Assembly: GCA_035498555.1 (NCBI GenBank)
Contig: DATKAB010000060.1
Coordinates: 1-51,078, forward strand
Direction: 5' to 3'
Length of the DNA stretch: 51,078 nucleotides
From: Candidatus Sulfotelmatobacter sp.
GTDB lineage: Bacteria > Eisenbacteria > RBG-16-71-46
A program made the position numbers and the translations under genes. Shown here piece after piece: positions 16,984-26,024 of the stretch (the stretch's first letter is position 1; every line of letters starts with the position of its first letter). Under the pieces are notes generated by a model, which was given only the letters and a program-made list of their open reading frames with translations, was not told the DNA's origin and made no database searches.

Positions 16984-18356
16984 CCTCTCGCCTCCTGGCT
17001 CGCGGGGCGGACCCGCAGCGTGAGTTGTCTCACTTCCGTCACCACCACGTCACTCCCCGCTTCCACGGGAACGTCGGACTCAGCATTCCACAGCTCACCA
17101 TGGATCTCGACCCGACCGCGCGGCGCCAGCCGCTCGAGCACTCGACCGCGCGTCCCCACCATTCCCCGCGCGCCGGTGGCGGCCGGACGCCGCTGTGCGC
17201 GAATCCCCGCTCCCACCACGAGCAGGAAGAAGCAGGCCGAGGCAATGGTCACGCCGATCACCACCGACCACGAGATCCTGGGGCCCCCCTGGAACAGGAT
17301 CAGCGAGCCGAGCAGCATGGAAACCACGCCGCCGGCGGCGAGTAGTCCGTGACTCGTCACCTTGATCTCGGCGATGAAGAACACGATGCCGAGCACGATC
17401 AACGCGATGCCGGCGGCGTTGATCGGGAGCGTCGACAGCGACAGGAACGCCAGGATCAGGCAGATCCCTCCCACCACGCCGGGCAGGATGGCGCCGGGAT
17501 TCTGCAGCTCGAAGATCAGCCCGTAGAAGCCGAGCATCAGCATGATGTAGGCGACGTTCGGGTCGTCGAGCAATCCCAGCAGCCGCTGGCGGAAGCCGGG
17601 CTCGATGCGATCCGATTCGAGCCCCTTCACCTCGAGGCGGTGGGTGGCGCTGCCGCGGCGCCAGGTGCGGCCGTCGGCCTTGGCCAGCAGCTCGGGGAGC
17701 GTGCTCGCGATCAGGTCCACGACATGGAGCTGGATCGCCTCGTCCTCGCTCACCGAAACCGCCTCGCGCACCGCGCGCTCGGCCCACACCGCGTTGCGCC
17801 CACGCTGCGCCGCCACGGTGCGCGCGAAGGCGGCGGCGTCGTTGGTGGCCTTGTGGGCGAGCGTCGAGTCCATGGCGCCCTGCATGCCGATCGGGGTCGC
17901 CGCGCCGATGTTGGTGCCGGGCGCCATCGCGGCGACGTCGCCGGCCATGGTGATGAAGACCCCGGCCGAGGCCGCGCGCGATCCGCCGGGCGCCACCCAG
18001 GTGAGGATGGGCACCTGGGAGGCCAGCATCTTCTTCACCATCTCGCGCATGCTCGACACCAGGCCGCCCGGGGTGTCGATCTCGACCACCAGCGCGCGAT
18101 ACTTCTCGCGCTCGGCGCGATCGATCGCCGAGGCGAGCGTCTCGGAGGTGATCGGCGAGATTGCGCCGTTGATGTCCACCACCAGCACGCGCGGCCGGGT
18201 CTCCGGCGCGGGCGTGATCGAACCGGTGTCGGGAGGGACCGCCGCGGGCTTCGCCGCGGCCGCGCCGTGGTGCATCGTCCTGGCGAACGCCGGGCTCGTG
18301 AGCGCCGGGCCCGCGAATGCGAGCAATGCAACCAGCGCGAGCGCGCGCAGCTTCAT
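16980..18356 (-). CDS. NfeD-family membrane serine protease (ClpP-like + NfeD OB domain)
   Basis: A 458-residue long-form NfeD (STOPP) protein. A signal peptide (residues 1-25) is followed by a ClpP/crotonase-like protease domain with [13 protein letters not shown], the nucleophile region [11 protein letters not shown] (S130) and a likely catalytic Lys169 in AHKATND, as in archaeal PH1510. Then come four to five transmembrane helices (residues ~265-390) and a C-terminal OB-fold ([26 protein letters not shown]). It should act in membrane quality control with the slipin downstream. Both ends overlap neighbours by 4 bases (ATGA with thrC at 18353-18356 and with slipin). Confidence 0.92.
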   Translation of the reverse strand: MKLRALALVALLAFAGPALTSPAFARTMHHGAAAAKPAAVPPDTGSITPAPETRPRVLVVDINGAISPITSETLASAIDRAEREKYRALVVEIDTPGGLVSSMREMVKKMLASQVPILTWVAPGGSRAASAGVFITMAGDVAAMAPGTNIGAATPIGMQGAMDSTLAHKATNDAAAFARTVAAQRGRNAVWAERAVREAVSVSEDEAIQLHVVDLIASTLPELLAKADGRTWRRGSATHRLEVKGLESDRIEPGFRQRLLGLLDDPNVAYIMLMLGFYGLIFELQNPGAILPGVVGGICLILAFLSLSTLPINAAGIALIVLGIVFFIAEIKVTSHGLLAAGGVVSMLLGSLILFQGGPRISWSVVIGVTIASACFFLLVVGAGIRAQRRPAATGARGMVGTRGRVLERLAPRGRVEIHGELWNAESDVPVEAGSDVVVTEVRQLTLRVRPASQEARG

Positions 18357-19576
18357 CGCGCCACCTCGGCGCGGCGCGCCAGCGCCTGCTTCCAGGCGTC
18401 GAGATACTTGAGCCCGCTGCCGGTGTTGTAGATCACCACCCGTTCCTCGCTCTTCACTTCACCGCTCGCGCGCAAGCGCTTCAACGCCGCCAGCGTAGCG
18501 CCTCCTTCGGGACAGGCAAAGCAGGCCTCCTCGCCCGCCAGCTCGAGCATCCCGTCCAGCATCTCCTCCTCGCTCACCGCCACCGCGGTGCCCCGGCTGT
18601 CGCGCACCGCAGCGAGAATCATGGTGTCCGCGAACGGCGCGGGAACCCGCAGCCCGCTCGCCACCGTCGCCGCGTTCTCCCACGGCCGCGCGGTGGAGGC
18701 GCCCGCTTCGAACGCTCGCACGATCGGCGCGCAACCCTGGACCTGCACCGCGATCAGCCGCGGCGCAGGCGCGGACATCCAGCCCAGTTCCTTCAGCTCG
18801 GCAAAGGCCTTCCACATCCCGACCAGCCCGGTGCCACCGCCGGTGGGATAGAAGATGACTTCCGGAGGCTTCCACCCGGTTTGCTCGGCGATCTCGTAGC
18901 CGAGCGTCTTCTTTCCCTCGAGTCGGAACGGCTCCTTGAAGGTCGCCACGTTCCACCACTCGCTGGCCGGCGCCCACTCGGCGAGCGCGCGCCCGGCGTC
19001 GGAGATGGTGCCAGGCACGAGCCGGACTTCGGCGCCATAGGCGGTCTGCTCGATCAGGAACGCCTCGGGAGTGTCGGTCGGAATGGTGATGCGGCACTTG
19101 AGGCCGGCCGCCGCAGCGTAGGCGGCTGCGGCGCTTCCGGCATTCCCGGCCGAGGGCAGCGCGATTCCCTTGAGCCCGAAGGCCAGGGCGCCGTTGACCG
19201 CGAGCGCGAGCCCGCGCGCCTTGAAGGAGTGGGTCGGGTTGGGCGATTCCTCCTTGAGCCACAGCTCGCGGACTCCCAGCTCGCGCGCGAGTCCCGGCAG
19301 AGGCAGTAGCGGCGTGCCGCCCTCCCCCAGCCGGACGGCGGCGAACTCCGGGGCGAACGGGAGCACCATGCGGTAGCGCCACAGATCCGACCCGAATCGG
19401 CCGAGGTCCTCACGCCGCACTTCGCGCCCGATCTGGGTGAGGTCGTAGCGGGCCACCAGCGGGCGCCCGCACGAGGTGCAGACGCTGCGCGGCCTGGAGA
19501 GGTCGAGGCTTGCGCCGCACTGCGAACAGTCGAGCGAGAGCAGGTGCCGCTGGAAGGCTGTGGGAGCGGAACTCAT
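18353..19576 (-). CDS. thrC: Threonine synthase
   Basis: A 407-residue PLP enzyme converting O-phosphohomoserine to threonine. An N-terminal zinc-ribbon-like motif (C17/C20 and C33/C36) precedes the fold type II core with the PLP Lys119 in THSFKARG, the substrate loop SAGNAGSAAAA and the phosphate-binding FYPTGGGTGLVG. The two-Cys-pair N terminus is typical of the plant/archaeal-type threonine synthase branch. No other threonine genes are nearby; it sits between rsgA and nfeD, overlapping nfeD by 4 bases. A TATCCT sequence 9 bases before the ATG may be a -10 box, so it may also have its own promoter. Confidence 0.9.
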   Translation of the reverse strand: MSSAPTAFQRHLLSLDCSQCGASLDLSRPRSVCTSCGRPLVARYDLTQIGREVRREDLGRFGSDLWRYRMVLPFAPEFAAVRLGEGGTPLLPLPGLARELGVRELWLKEESPNPTHSFKARGLALAVNGALAFGLKGIALPSAGNAGSAAAAYAAAAGLKCRITIPTDTPEAFLIEQTAYGAEVRLVPGTISDAGRALAEWAPASEWWNVATFKEPFRLEGKKTLGYEIAEQTGWKPPEVIFYPTGGGTGLVGMWKAFAELKELGWMSAPAPRLIAVQVQGCAPIVRAFEAGASTARPWENAATVASGLRVPAPFADTMILAAVRDSRGTAVAVSEEEMLDGMLELAGEEACFACPEGGATLAALKRLRASGEVKSEERVVIYNTGSGLKYLDAWKQALARRAEVAR

Positions 19577-19613
19577 GGCCGGGACAGGATACTCGACCGG
19601 ATTGCCGCCGGTC

Positions 19614-20543
19614 TCACCTCTCGCCGCGCGCCTCGCGCCCCCGCTGCGGGCTCTGCTCCTGCTCCAGCTCGTCGCGCAGCTTCAAGTAAGACTCGAAGCG
19701 CCGCCTCGAAATGCCTCCCGACTCGACTGCGGCGCGCAGGGCACAGCCCGGCTCGCGCAGGTGCGAGCAGTCCGAGAACCGGCAGGCGCCGAGGAAGGGA
19801 CGGAATTCGGCGTAGGCCTGCTCGAGTTCGCGTGGGCCGATTCCCCACAGGCCGAATGCGCGCACTCCCGGGGTGTCGATCAATTCGAGATCGGGCGCGG
19901 GGCGCAACAGCCAGGCGGCGGTCGTGGTGTGGCGCCCCTTGCCGGTCTTGGGATTGACGCGCCCCTCGATCAGGTCGATGCCGGGCGCGAGCGCATTCAG
20001 GAGCGTGCTCTTCCCCACTCCGGAATGCCCGACCATCAGGCTGCGCCTCGACTGACACGAGTGGCGGAGCTCCTCCACGCCCTCACCGGATCTCGCGCAC
20101 AGCACGTGCACCGGATAGCCGGCGGCGCGGTAGGCCACCGCGACGTCTTCGGCGACGCCGGCTTCGGCGAGGTCCGCCTTGTTGAGGGCGACGCGTGCCG
20201 GGATCCCCGAATGCTCGGCCTGCGCCAGCACGCGATCGGCGAGGCCGGCCTTGAACTCCGGATGCGCCAGCGAGGCCACCAGCACCACCTGATCAAGATT
20301 GGCGGCCAGCACTTGTTCGGCCGGCTCATTGCCCGCGGCGCGGCGGGAGAACTGGTTCCGGCGCGGCGCCACGTTCTCCACCACCCGCCGGCCAGCTTCT
20401 TCCTCGATCCAGACTCGATCCCCGACCACCACGGTGTTGCCGAGCGCCTTCTTGGGCCCCATCACCCGCCCGCGCACCGTGGCCTCGATCAGCTCGCCAT
20501 CGGGGTCGAGCACCACGCAGCTGCCGAAGTCCACGCGCACCAC
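19614..20543 (-). CDS. rsgA: Ribosome small subunit-dependent GTPase A
   Basis: A late 30S-assembly GTPase of about 310 residues, circularly permuted as is typical. An N-terminal OB fold precedes the G domain with G4 LNKADL, G1 GHSGVGKSTLLN and G3 DTPGV, and a C-terminal zinc knuckle CRFSDCSHLREPGC. The start is uncertain. The GTG at 20543 is the first conventional codon, but the OB-fold first strand seems to begin a few residues earlier, and a CTG at 20576 overlaps the upstream kinase stop as CTGA, exactly like the ATGA/GTGA junctions elsewhere in this window. The CTG start would add 11 residues. No ribosome site is seen for either. Confidence 0.88.
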   Translation of the reverse strand: MVRVDFGSCVVLDPDGELIEATVRGRVMGPKKALGNTVVVGDRVWIEEEAGRRVVENVAPRRNQFSRRAAGNEPAEQVLAANLDQVVLVASLAHPEFKAGLADRVLAQAEHSGIPARVALNKADLAEAGVAEDVAVAYRAAGYPVHVLCARSGEGVEELRHSCQSRRSLMVGHSGVGKSTLLNALAPGIDLIEGRVNPKTGKGRHTTTAAWLLRPAPDLELIDTPGVRAFGLWGIGPRELEQAYAEFRPFLGACRFSDCSHLREPGCALRAAVESGGISRRRFESYLKLRDELEQEQSPQRGREARGER

Positions 20544-20572
20544 CAGCGCGTCATGGAGCGGGAGCGCCGAGG

Positions 20573-22003
20573 TCAGCCGAGGCCCCCGGCCCGGCTCTGC
20601 GGAAGGGTCACCGTGAAGCACGCGCCCTGACCGGGCGGGCTGGTGGCCACGATGCGCCCGCCGTGATTGGTAATGATGCGATACGAGGTCGAGAGCCCGA
20701 ACCCATGGCCCTCGGCCTTGGTGGTGAAGTGGGGTTCGAAGATGCGGGCCAGATTGGAGGGCGCGATGCCGCTGCCGGTATCGGTGACCACCAGCTTCAC
20801 CTGGCGCGTGCGTTCGTCCCACGAGCTGGTGACGGCGATGATCCTGTCGCCGATGGTCTTCTCCTTCATGGCGTCGGCGGCGTTCATGAACAGGTTGAGC
20901 AGCACCTGCTGGAGCTGGCCGGGATCGGCGCGCAGCTCGGGCGACGGCTCGCTGAGCCGGATGTCCCACTCCACCCCGTCGAAGCGATTCTGGGCGCGAA
21001 CGAACTCGATCGAGCGCTGCACCAGCGCGTTCACCTCGACGCGCTCGATGTGGAGCTCGGCCGCCGAGAAATCCATCAGCCCTTTGGACAGACCCTCCAT
21101 ACGCTTGGACTGCTCGAGAATGATCTGGGCATTGCGGGCGACGTCGTCGAACCTCTGGCGCTCGGCGTCGCGCGCCAGCATCTGGGCGCGCCCGCTGATC
21201 GCGACCAGCTGGTTGCGCAGCTCGTGTCCGATCTCGGCCGCCATTTCGCCCTTCGCGGCCATGCGCTCGGTGTGGATCAGCTGCTGTTGCGTGGAGCGCA
21301 GCTCGAGGTGCCGGCGCGCCGACTCGTGGAGCATCTGCAGCGGCACGTAGAACAGCACGACGCCGATGTAGCGGATCGCCTCGTACGAGATCACCATCAG
21401 GGGGCTCAAGAGGAACGCCGCTGCATCTTCGAGCAGGCGCTCGGGGTAGAACCAGTCCTCGCGCAGCGTCCGCAGGTAGGGACGCTCGCTCGACCATGCC
21501 ACCGCGACACCCACCAGCGCGCGATTGACCAGCAGGTAGGCCACGAACAACCCGGCGAACGCGGGCGCGAGGCGAAACGCCAGCGCCTCGGTTCCCAACT
21601 GGAGCTGCTGGCCTTCGATGCCGGTACGCATCCCACCCAACCACCCGAACACCGCGCTCGCGAACCACATGGTGATGGTGATCTGACCGGCGTTGAAGAT
21701 CGCGCGCACGAACGGCTTTCGCTGCACGAATACCACGGCGAACAGGGTGCTGATCGCGGCGATCCACATCGCCGGCGCCTGGCCCCACAGCGCGGCGGTG
21801 GTGAGGTTGGCGGTCGAAGCCATGCTGACGGTGCCGCTCTTCGAGATCGTGGCGAGCCACATGGTTTCAGACAGCACCGAGATCACGGCCCAGGCCACGT
21901 AGTGCGGCCACCGCTCCTCGAGCCGCTCGGGCACGCACAGGATCAACAGCAGTCCGGCGGCGATCGCCACCACGCTGACGTACAGGCGCAGCTTGAGGCT
22001 CAT
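20573..22003 (-). CDS. Orphan membrane sensor histidine kinase
   Basis: A 476-residue sensor kinase. About six to seven hydrophobic helices occupy residues 5-225 and form an integral-membrane sensor I cannot assign to a family. Then comes the dimerisation/phosphoacceptor helix (H260 in AAEIGHELRNQL) and an HATPase with the N box (QQVLLNLFMNAADAM), G1 (VTDTGSGI), F (IFEPHFTT) and G2 (GHGFGLSTS) motifs. No response regulator is encoded in the window, so the partner is elsewhere. The ATG at 22003 overlaps the epimerase stop by 4 bases (ATGA), tying it to the bacillithiol/D-glutamate-like gene train. The long frame upstream of 22003 is a shadow. Confidence 0.88.
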   Translation of the reverse strand: MSLKLRLYVSVVAIAAGLLLILCVPERLEERWPHYVAWAVISVLSETMWLATISKSGTVSMASTANLTTAALWGQAPAMWIAAISTLFAVVFVQRKPFVRAIFNAGQITITMWFASAVFGWLGGMRTGIEGQQLQLGTEALAFRLAPAFAGLFVAYLLVNRALVGVAVAWSSERPYLRTLREDWFYPERLLEDAAAFLLSPLMVISYEAIRYIGVVLFYVPLQMLHESARRHLELRSTQQQLIHTERMAAKGEMAAEIGHELRNQLVAISGRAQMLARDAERQRFDDVARNAQIILEQSKRMEGLSKGLMDFSAAELHIERVEVNALVQRSIEFVRAQNRFDGVEWDIRLSEPSPELRADPGQLQQVLLNLFMNAADAMKEKTIGDRIIAVTSSWDERTRQVKLVVTDTGSGIAPSNLARIFEPHFTTKAEGHGFGLSTSYRIITNHGGRIVATSPPGQGACFTVTLPQSRAGGLG

Positions 22004-23022
22004 GCGCCCGCTCGGGCGGGTTCGACGCCGAGTCCGGGCCGATCGCTCAGCACGATGCGACCCAGCTCGCGCGGCGCGCCGCGGAATGGATCGTGGCGAA
22101 GCAGCCAGTGGCCGTCGAGATCGAGGTAGTCGGCGAGCGGCGCGACCTGCGCGGCCGCCGAGAGCGCCAGGCTGGTCTCGACCATCGAACCCAGCAGGAT
22201 CTTGAGTCCCAGCGCGCGCGCCGCGTGGATCATGCGCAACATCTCGCGAATCCCGCCGGTCTTCATGATCTTGAGGTTGACGCCGTCGGCCCGACCGTGC
22301 AGCAGCCCCAGATCGAGCAGGGTGTGGCAGCTCTCGTCGGCGAACACCGGGATACCCGAGCGCTCGCGCACCCAGCGCAGGCCGTCGAGATCCTCGCGCG
22401 GGACGGGCTGCTCGACCAGCTCGATGCCGAGCGGCTCGATCTGGCGGAGCACGCGCACCGCCTCGGCCGGACTCCACGCGGTGTTGGCGTCCACTTGCAG
22501 CACGCCCTGATAGCGCGCGCGGATCCGCTTGAGATTGTCGACGTCGCCGAGCCCGCCGAGCTTCACCTTGATGCGCGGGAAATCCAGCACGGTCTCGAGC
22601 TTCTTCTCCATCTCATCGGGGCTCGCCATGCCGAGCGTGACGCACGACACCGGCGTGGTGCGGGCGTCAAGGCCGAGCAGCCGCCAGACGGGCAGGCCGA
22701 GCTTCTTCCCGATCCAGTCGTGCAGGGCCATGTCGATCGCCGCGTGCGCCGCGGCGTTGCCGCGCAGCACACCCGCCAGCCGCCGCTCGATCGCTTCGAG
22801 CGCGAACGGATCCTCGCCGAGATGCGGCGCCCATGCTTCGAGCGCAGCCGTGACCAGCTCGCGAGTCTCGCCGTAGTAGTGGGACGGAGAGGCCTCGCCG
22901 ATGCCTTCGATCCCGTCGTGCTCGATCCGCACCAGCGTGTTGTCATGGTGAGTGCGAGCGCCCACCGCGATGCGGAACTCGAAGGTGGTCTGGACGTCCA
23001 GCGGCTCATGCCGAAGTCGCAC
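22000..23022 (-). CDS. Dipeptide epimerase / N-acetyl-D-glutamate racemase-like (enolase superfamily)
   Basis: A 340-residue enolase-superfamily epimerase of the muconate-lactonizing subgroup. The catalytic lysine motif KVK is at 152-154, metal ligands are D178 (VDAN), E204 (VEQP) and D229 (ADES), the opposite-face Lys251 is in NLK, and the DLDG signature of dipeptide epimerases is at 301-304. Known members invert Ala-D/L-Glu from peptidoglycan, while DgcA, a member of this family, racemises N-acetyl-glutamate. The upstream gene is DUF1611, the family of DgcN (D-glutamate N-acetyltransferase), and the two overlap by 17 bases, so a DgcN/DgcA-type D-glutamate route is as likely as a murein-peptide role. 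Confidence 0.88.
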   Translation of the reverse strand: MRLRHEPLDVQTTFEFRIAVGARTHHDNTLVRIEHDGIEGIGEASPSHYYGETRELVTAALEAWAPHLGEDPFALEAIERRLAGVLRGNAAAHAAIDMALHDWIGKKLGLPVWRLLGLDARTTPVSCVTLGMASPDEMEKKLETVLDFPRIKVKLGGLGDVDNLKRIRARYQGVLQVDANTAWSPAEAVRVLRQIEPLGIELVEQPVPREDLDGLRWVRERSGIPVFADESCHTLLDLGLLHGRADGVNLKIMKTGGIREMLRMIHAARALGLKILLGSMVETSLALSAAAQVAPLADYLDLDGHWLLRHDPFRGAPRELGRIVLSDRPGLGVEPARAGA

Positions 23023-24091
23023 GTCGCCTCCTCGACTCGAGGGCCGCGATCAACGCCTGGGCCAGCGCCTCGGCACCAAAGCGCACCGGATCCGTCGCCG
23101 GCAGCCCGGTCTCGGCCGCCGCCGCCGCGCACGCGGCGCGCGCCGCCGGCTCGGCGAGCGCGGCGGTATGGAGCGCCACGCCGAGTGCGCGCGCCGGGTG
23201 AACCCAGGCGGCGGCGCTTTCGTACACGCGCACCAACGCCGGAAGCGACGCCACCGGGCGAGGCGCATCCCCGGGCCGGCCGTAGTGGATCAGCGCGTGG
23301 TCGGATTGATGGCAGAGAATCAACGCCGATGGGCAAGCGCCGTGGAGCAGACTCAGAGTCACCCCCGAGTAGCCGGGGTGGTGGAGCGCGCCCTGGCCCT
23401 CGACCAGCACGATGTCGGCGTCGCGCGCCGCTTCGAGCACCAGCTTCTCGACCGTCCCGGCCACGAAGTCGGCGGGGATCGCGTCGATCGCGGCGCCCTG
23501 GTCGGCGACGAAGATTCCGGTCTGGCCGGTGGCGACGAACGCCGCGCGCACGCCTCGAGCCTCGAGCGCGGCGCGGATCTCGAGCGCCGCGGTCATCTTG
23601 CCGACGTTGCAATCGCTGCCGACGGTGAGCGCGACCAGCGCGTCGAGGCCGGCCGCGCGCGCCGCCGCCACCGGCTTTCCGGCGGGCGGGCGGCGTACGT
23701 CGTGGATGGCGGCGCCGCTCGCCCGCGCGCGCTCGCGGAATTCGGGATCGTCTCCGAGAAACGCATGCAGTCCCGACAGCACGTCCCAGCGACGCGACAG
23801 CGCGTCGTTCACCAGCGCGCGCCAGGCGGGTGGAAGCTCGCCCCCCTGCGGAGCGATCCCGATCAGGATCGAATCCGCGCCGCGCGCCGCGGCCGCGTCG
23901 AGTTCGGCGAGCACCGGCACTCCGCCGCCCACCCCCACGCAATCCGCGGCGGTGCGCCCCGCGTGCGTCGAGTCGAGCACGGCCACGACCTCCTCTGGCC
24001 GGTAGCGCAGCACGCCGACCGCGGTCTTCGCCTCTCCCGGCGCGAAGTGACCTTCCGCGAGCAGCACCAGCCGGCGTTTCCTGCCCAGCAT
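23006..24091 (-). CDS. DUF1611 family protein (DgcN-like, putative D-glutamate N-acetyltransferase)
   Basis: A 361-residue DUF1611 protein. An N-terminal Rossmann-like domain (residues ~8-135) precedes a P-loop domain with Walker A GSDCNVGKM (158-166), RAAFVATGQTG, VEGQGALHHPGYSGVTLSLL and HQSDHALIHYG. DgcN of this family N-acetylates D-glutamate with acetyl-CoA, whose product is racemised by the epimerase-family partner DgcA. The adjacent overlapping epimerase gene supports that assignment here by context, not proof. It starts 2 bases after bshA ends, so it is in the bacillithiol operon. Confidence 0.85.
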   Translation of the reverse strand: MLGRKRRLVLLAEGHFAPGEAKTAVGVLRYRPEEVVAVLDSTHAGRTAADCVGVGGGVPVLAELDAAAARGADSILIGIAPQGGELPPAWRALVNDALSRRWDVLSGLHAFLGDDPEFRERARASGAAIHDVRRPPAGKPVAAARAAGLDALVALTVGSDCNVGKMTAALEIRAALEARGVRAAFVATGQTGIFVADQGAAIDAIPADFVAGTVEKLVLEAARDADIVLVEGQGALHHPGYSGVTLSLLHGACPSALILCHQSDHALIHYGRPGDAPRPVASLPALVRVYESAAAWVHPARALGVALHTAALAEPAARAACAAAAAETGLPATDPVRFGAEALAQALIAALESRRRRATSA

Positions 24092-24093
24092 CG

Positions 24094-25311
24094 TCAGCGG
24101 AACGACTCGTAGACCTGGATGTACCGACCCACCATCTCGTCGATGTTGAAACGCTCCCGCGCCACCCGTCTACCGGCGCGGCCCATCTGGCGCCGCAGCG
24201 ACGCGTTCTCCAGCAGGCGCAGCACCGAGCTGACGAACCCCGCGGTGTGGCCCGAGTCGTGGAGATACCCGGTGACGCCGTGGTCGATCACCTCGGGCAG
24301 CCCGCCCGCGTTGGACGCCACCACCGGCACCTCCGCACTCATCGCCTCGAGCGCCACCAGCCCGAAGCTCTCGGAGGAACTCGGTAGGAGAAAGACATCG
24401 GCAAGCGGAAGGAGTTCCTCCATGCAATCCTGATTTCCGAGAAACAGGACGTCGCGCTCCACCCGCAGCTCTCGCGCCAGCTGCTCCGCACCGGCCTTTT
24501 CCGGCCCGTCTCCGACCATCACGAGCTTGGAAGGAATCCGCCGGCGCACCTCGGCGAAGATGTGAATCACCTGCGGGATGTTCTTGACCGGACGGAAGTT
24601 CGAGACGTGCATCAGCACCCGCGACTCGGGTGGCGCCAGCCGCAGCCCCGAGCGGCGGCGCGGCGCGAACACCGCCGGATCCACGAAGTTGTAGATCACT
24701 TCGATCGGCCGCGTGATCCCGAAGGTCTCCTCGGCCCGGTCCTTGAGGAAGCGGCTCACCGCCGTCACCCGATCACTGTTCTGGATGCTGAACTGGGTGA
24801 CCCGGAAGTAGGCTGGCTCCACGCCCACCACCGTGATGTCGGTGCCGTGCAGCGTGGTCATCACCCCGAGCTGCTTCGGCAGCAGCAGCTGGCGCGCCAG
24901 ATAGGCGCTGGTAGCGAACGGCATCGCGTAGTGGACATGGATCAGGTCGAGCTTGTAGTGCTCGGCCACCTCCACGATCTTGGTGGTGAGCGCGAGATTG
25001 GCCGGAGTCTGATCGAACACCGGGTACTCGGCCGGCATCGCCTCGTGGAAGAACACGTTGGATTCGAAGGCGCGCAGTCGGAACGGCAGTCGATGCGCGA
25101 TGAAGTGGATCTCGCAGCCGCGGCGCGCCAGCGCCATGCCCAGCTCGGTCGCCACCACGCCGCTTCCACCGAAGTGCGAATAGCAGACGATGCCGATGCG
25201 CAGCTTCGGATGCACCGCGCCGGCGAGGCGCGGCGCGGGCTTGCCGCGTCGGCGCGGACTCGCATCGGCACCGGCCGCGCGCGATCGCGTGACCCGCCGT
25301 CCCGCGCTCAT
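24094..25311 (-). CDS. bshA: N-acetyl-alpha-D-glucosaminyl L-malate synthase (bacillithiol step 1)
   Basis: A 405-residue GT4 glycosyltransferase joining UDP-GlcNAc and L-malate, the first step of bacillithiol synthesis. Family markers are GIVCYSHFGGSGVVATELG, HVHYAMPFATSAYLARQ, TTLHGTDITVVG, the NFRPVKN segment and the retaining-GT E(x7)E motif in SSSESFGLVALEAM. Immediate neighbours bshB and bshC make the specific assignment firm. An arginine-rich extension of about 35 residues precedes the domain; translation may start later. The ATG overlaps the bshB stop by 4 bases (ATGA, 25308-25311). Confidence 0.95.
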   Translation of the reverse strand: MSAGRRVTRSRAAGADASPRRRGKPAPRLAGAVHPKLRIGIVCYSHFGGSGVVATELGMALARRGCEIHFIAHRLPFRLRAFESNVFFHEAMPAEYPVFDQTPANLALTTKIVEVAEHYKLDLIHVHYAMPFATSAYLARQLLLPKQLGVMTTLHGTDITVVGVEPAYFRVTQFSIQNSDRVTAVSRFLKDRAEETFGITRPIEVIYNFVDPAVFAPRRRSGLRLAPPESRVLMHVSNFRPVKNIPQVIHIFAEVRRRIPSKLVMVGDGPEKAGAEQLARELRVERDVLFLGNQDCMEELLPLADVFLLPSSSESFGLVALEAMSAEVPVVASNAGGLPEVIDHGVTGYLHDSGHTAGFVSSVLRLLENASLRRQMGRAGRRVARERFNIDEMVGRYIQVYESFR

Positions 25312-26024
25312 GACTCGTCCCCCGCCCCGATCAACAAGCGCGCGTCGTGAACCCCGAGCGGGGCGCGCGTGCGGTAGCCTTCGCCGTGGCGCGCGCCGAT
25401 CGCCGCGCCCATCACGCGAGCGCGCGCCTCGATCTCGTCGAGGAAGCCGGGCTGCGTCAGGTAGGTGGTCGGCCCGCGGTCGGGGTCGAGCTGGCTCCGG
25501 TGCTCCCTCAGCGCCCGCATGCGCTTCTCCCAGACTTCGCTGACATCGACGATGAGATGCGGCCGCACGCTGCTCCGATACAACGCGAACAGCAGGCGCG
25601 ATGGCCGATGGCGCTCGCCGGGCGCCGCGAAACGGACCAGACCCGACAGGTAGCAGGCGCGCGCCACGAGATGCGAGGCCTCGACGTGATCGGGATGCGC
25701 GTCATCGGCGGAAGGCGCCACCACCAGTCGCGGGCGATGGGTGCGCAGCGCGGTCACGACTTCGATGAGCTGGGCGCGCAAGTGGCGATCGAGCCCGGTG
25801 TCGGGCAGCTCGAGATTCTCGCGAACGGTGACCCCCAGCACCCGCGCGGCGTTGCGCGCCTCGACCGCGCGCTCTTCGACGGTGCCGCGGCTCGCGGCCT
25901 CGCCCCGCGTCAGGTCCACGATGCCGACCGCGTGGCCATGGGCGGCCAGCCGCGCCGCCAACCCGGCGGAGGTCAGCTCGACGTCGTCGGGATGGGCGCC
26001 GAAGAACAGCGCGTCGAGCGCCAT
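25308..26024 (-). CDS. bshB1: Bacillithiol biosynthesis deacetylase
   Basis: A 238-residue LmbE/PIG-L zinc deacetylase that removes acetate from GlcNAc-malate in step 2 of bacillithiol synthesis. The zinc/catalytic motif AHPDD (H11, D13, D14) opens the protein, and the third ligand is in APSADDAHPDHVEAS. The C-terminal region with REHRSQLDP and GEGYRTRAPLGVHD matches BshB1-type enzymes. The ATG at 26024 shares one base with the bshC stop (TGATG), and the 3' end overlaps bshA. The open frame upstream to 27698 is a shadow of bshC. Confidence 0.95.
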   Translation of the reverse strand: MALDALFFGAHPDDVELTSAGLAARLAAHGHAVGIVDLTRGEAASRGTVEERAVEARNAARVLGVTVRENLELPDTGLDRHLRAQLIEVVTALRTHRPRLVVAPSADDAHPDHVEASHLVARACYLSGLVRFAAPGERHRPSRLLFALYRSSVRPHLIVDVSEVWEKRMRALREHRSQLDPDRGPTTYLTQPGFLDEIEARARVMGAAIGARHGEGYRTRAPLGVHDARLLIGAGDES

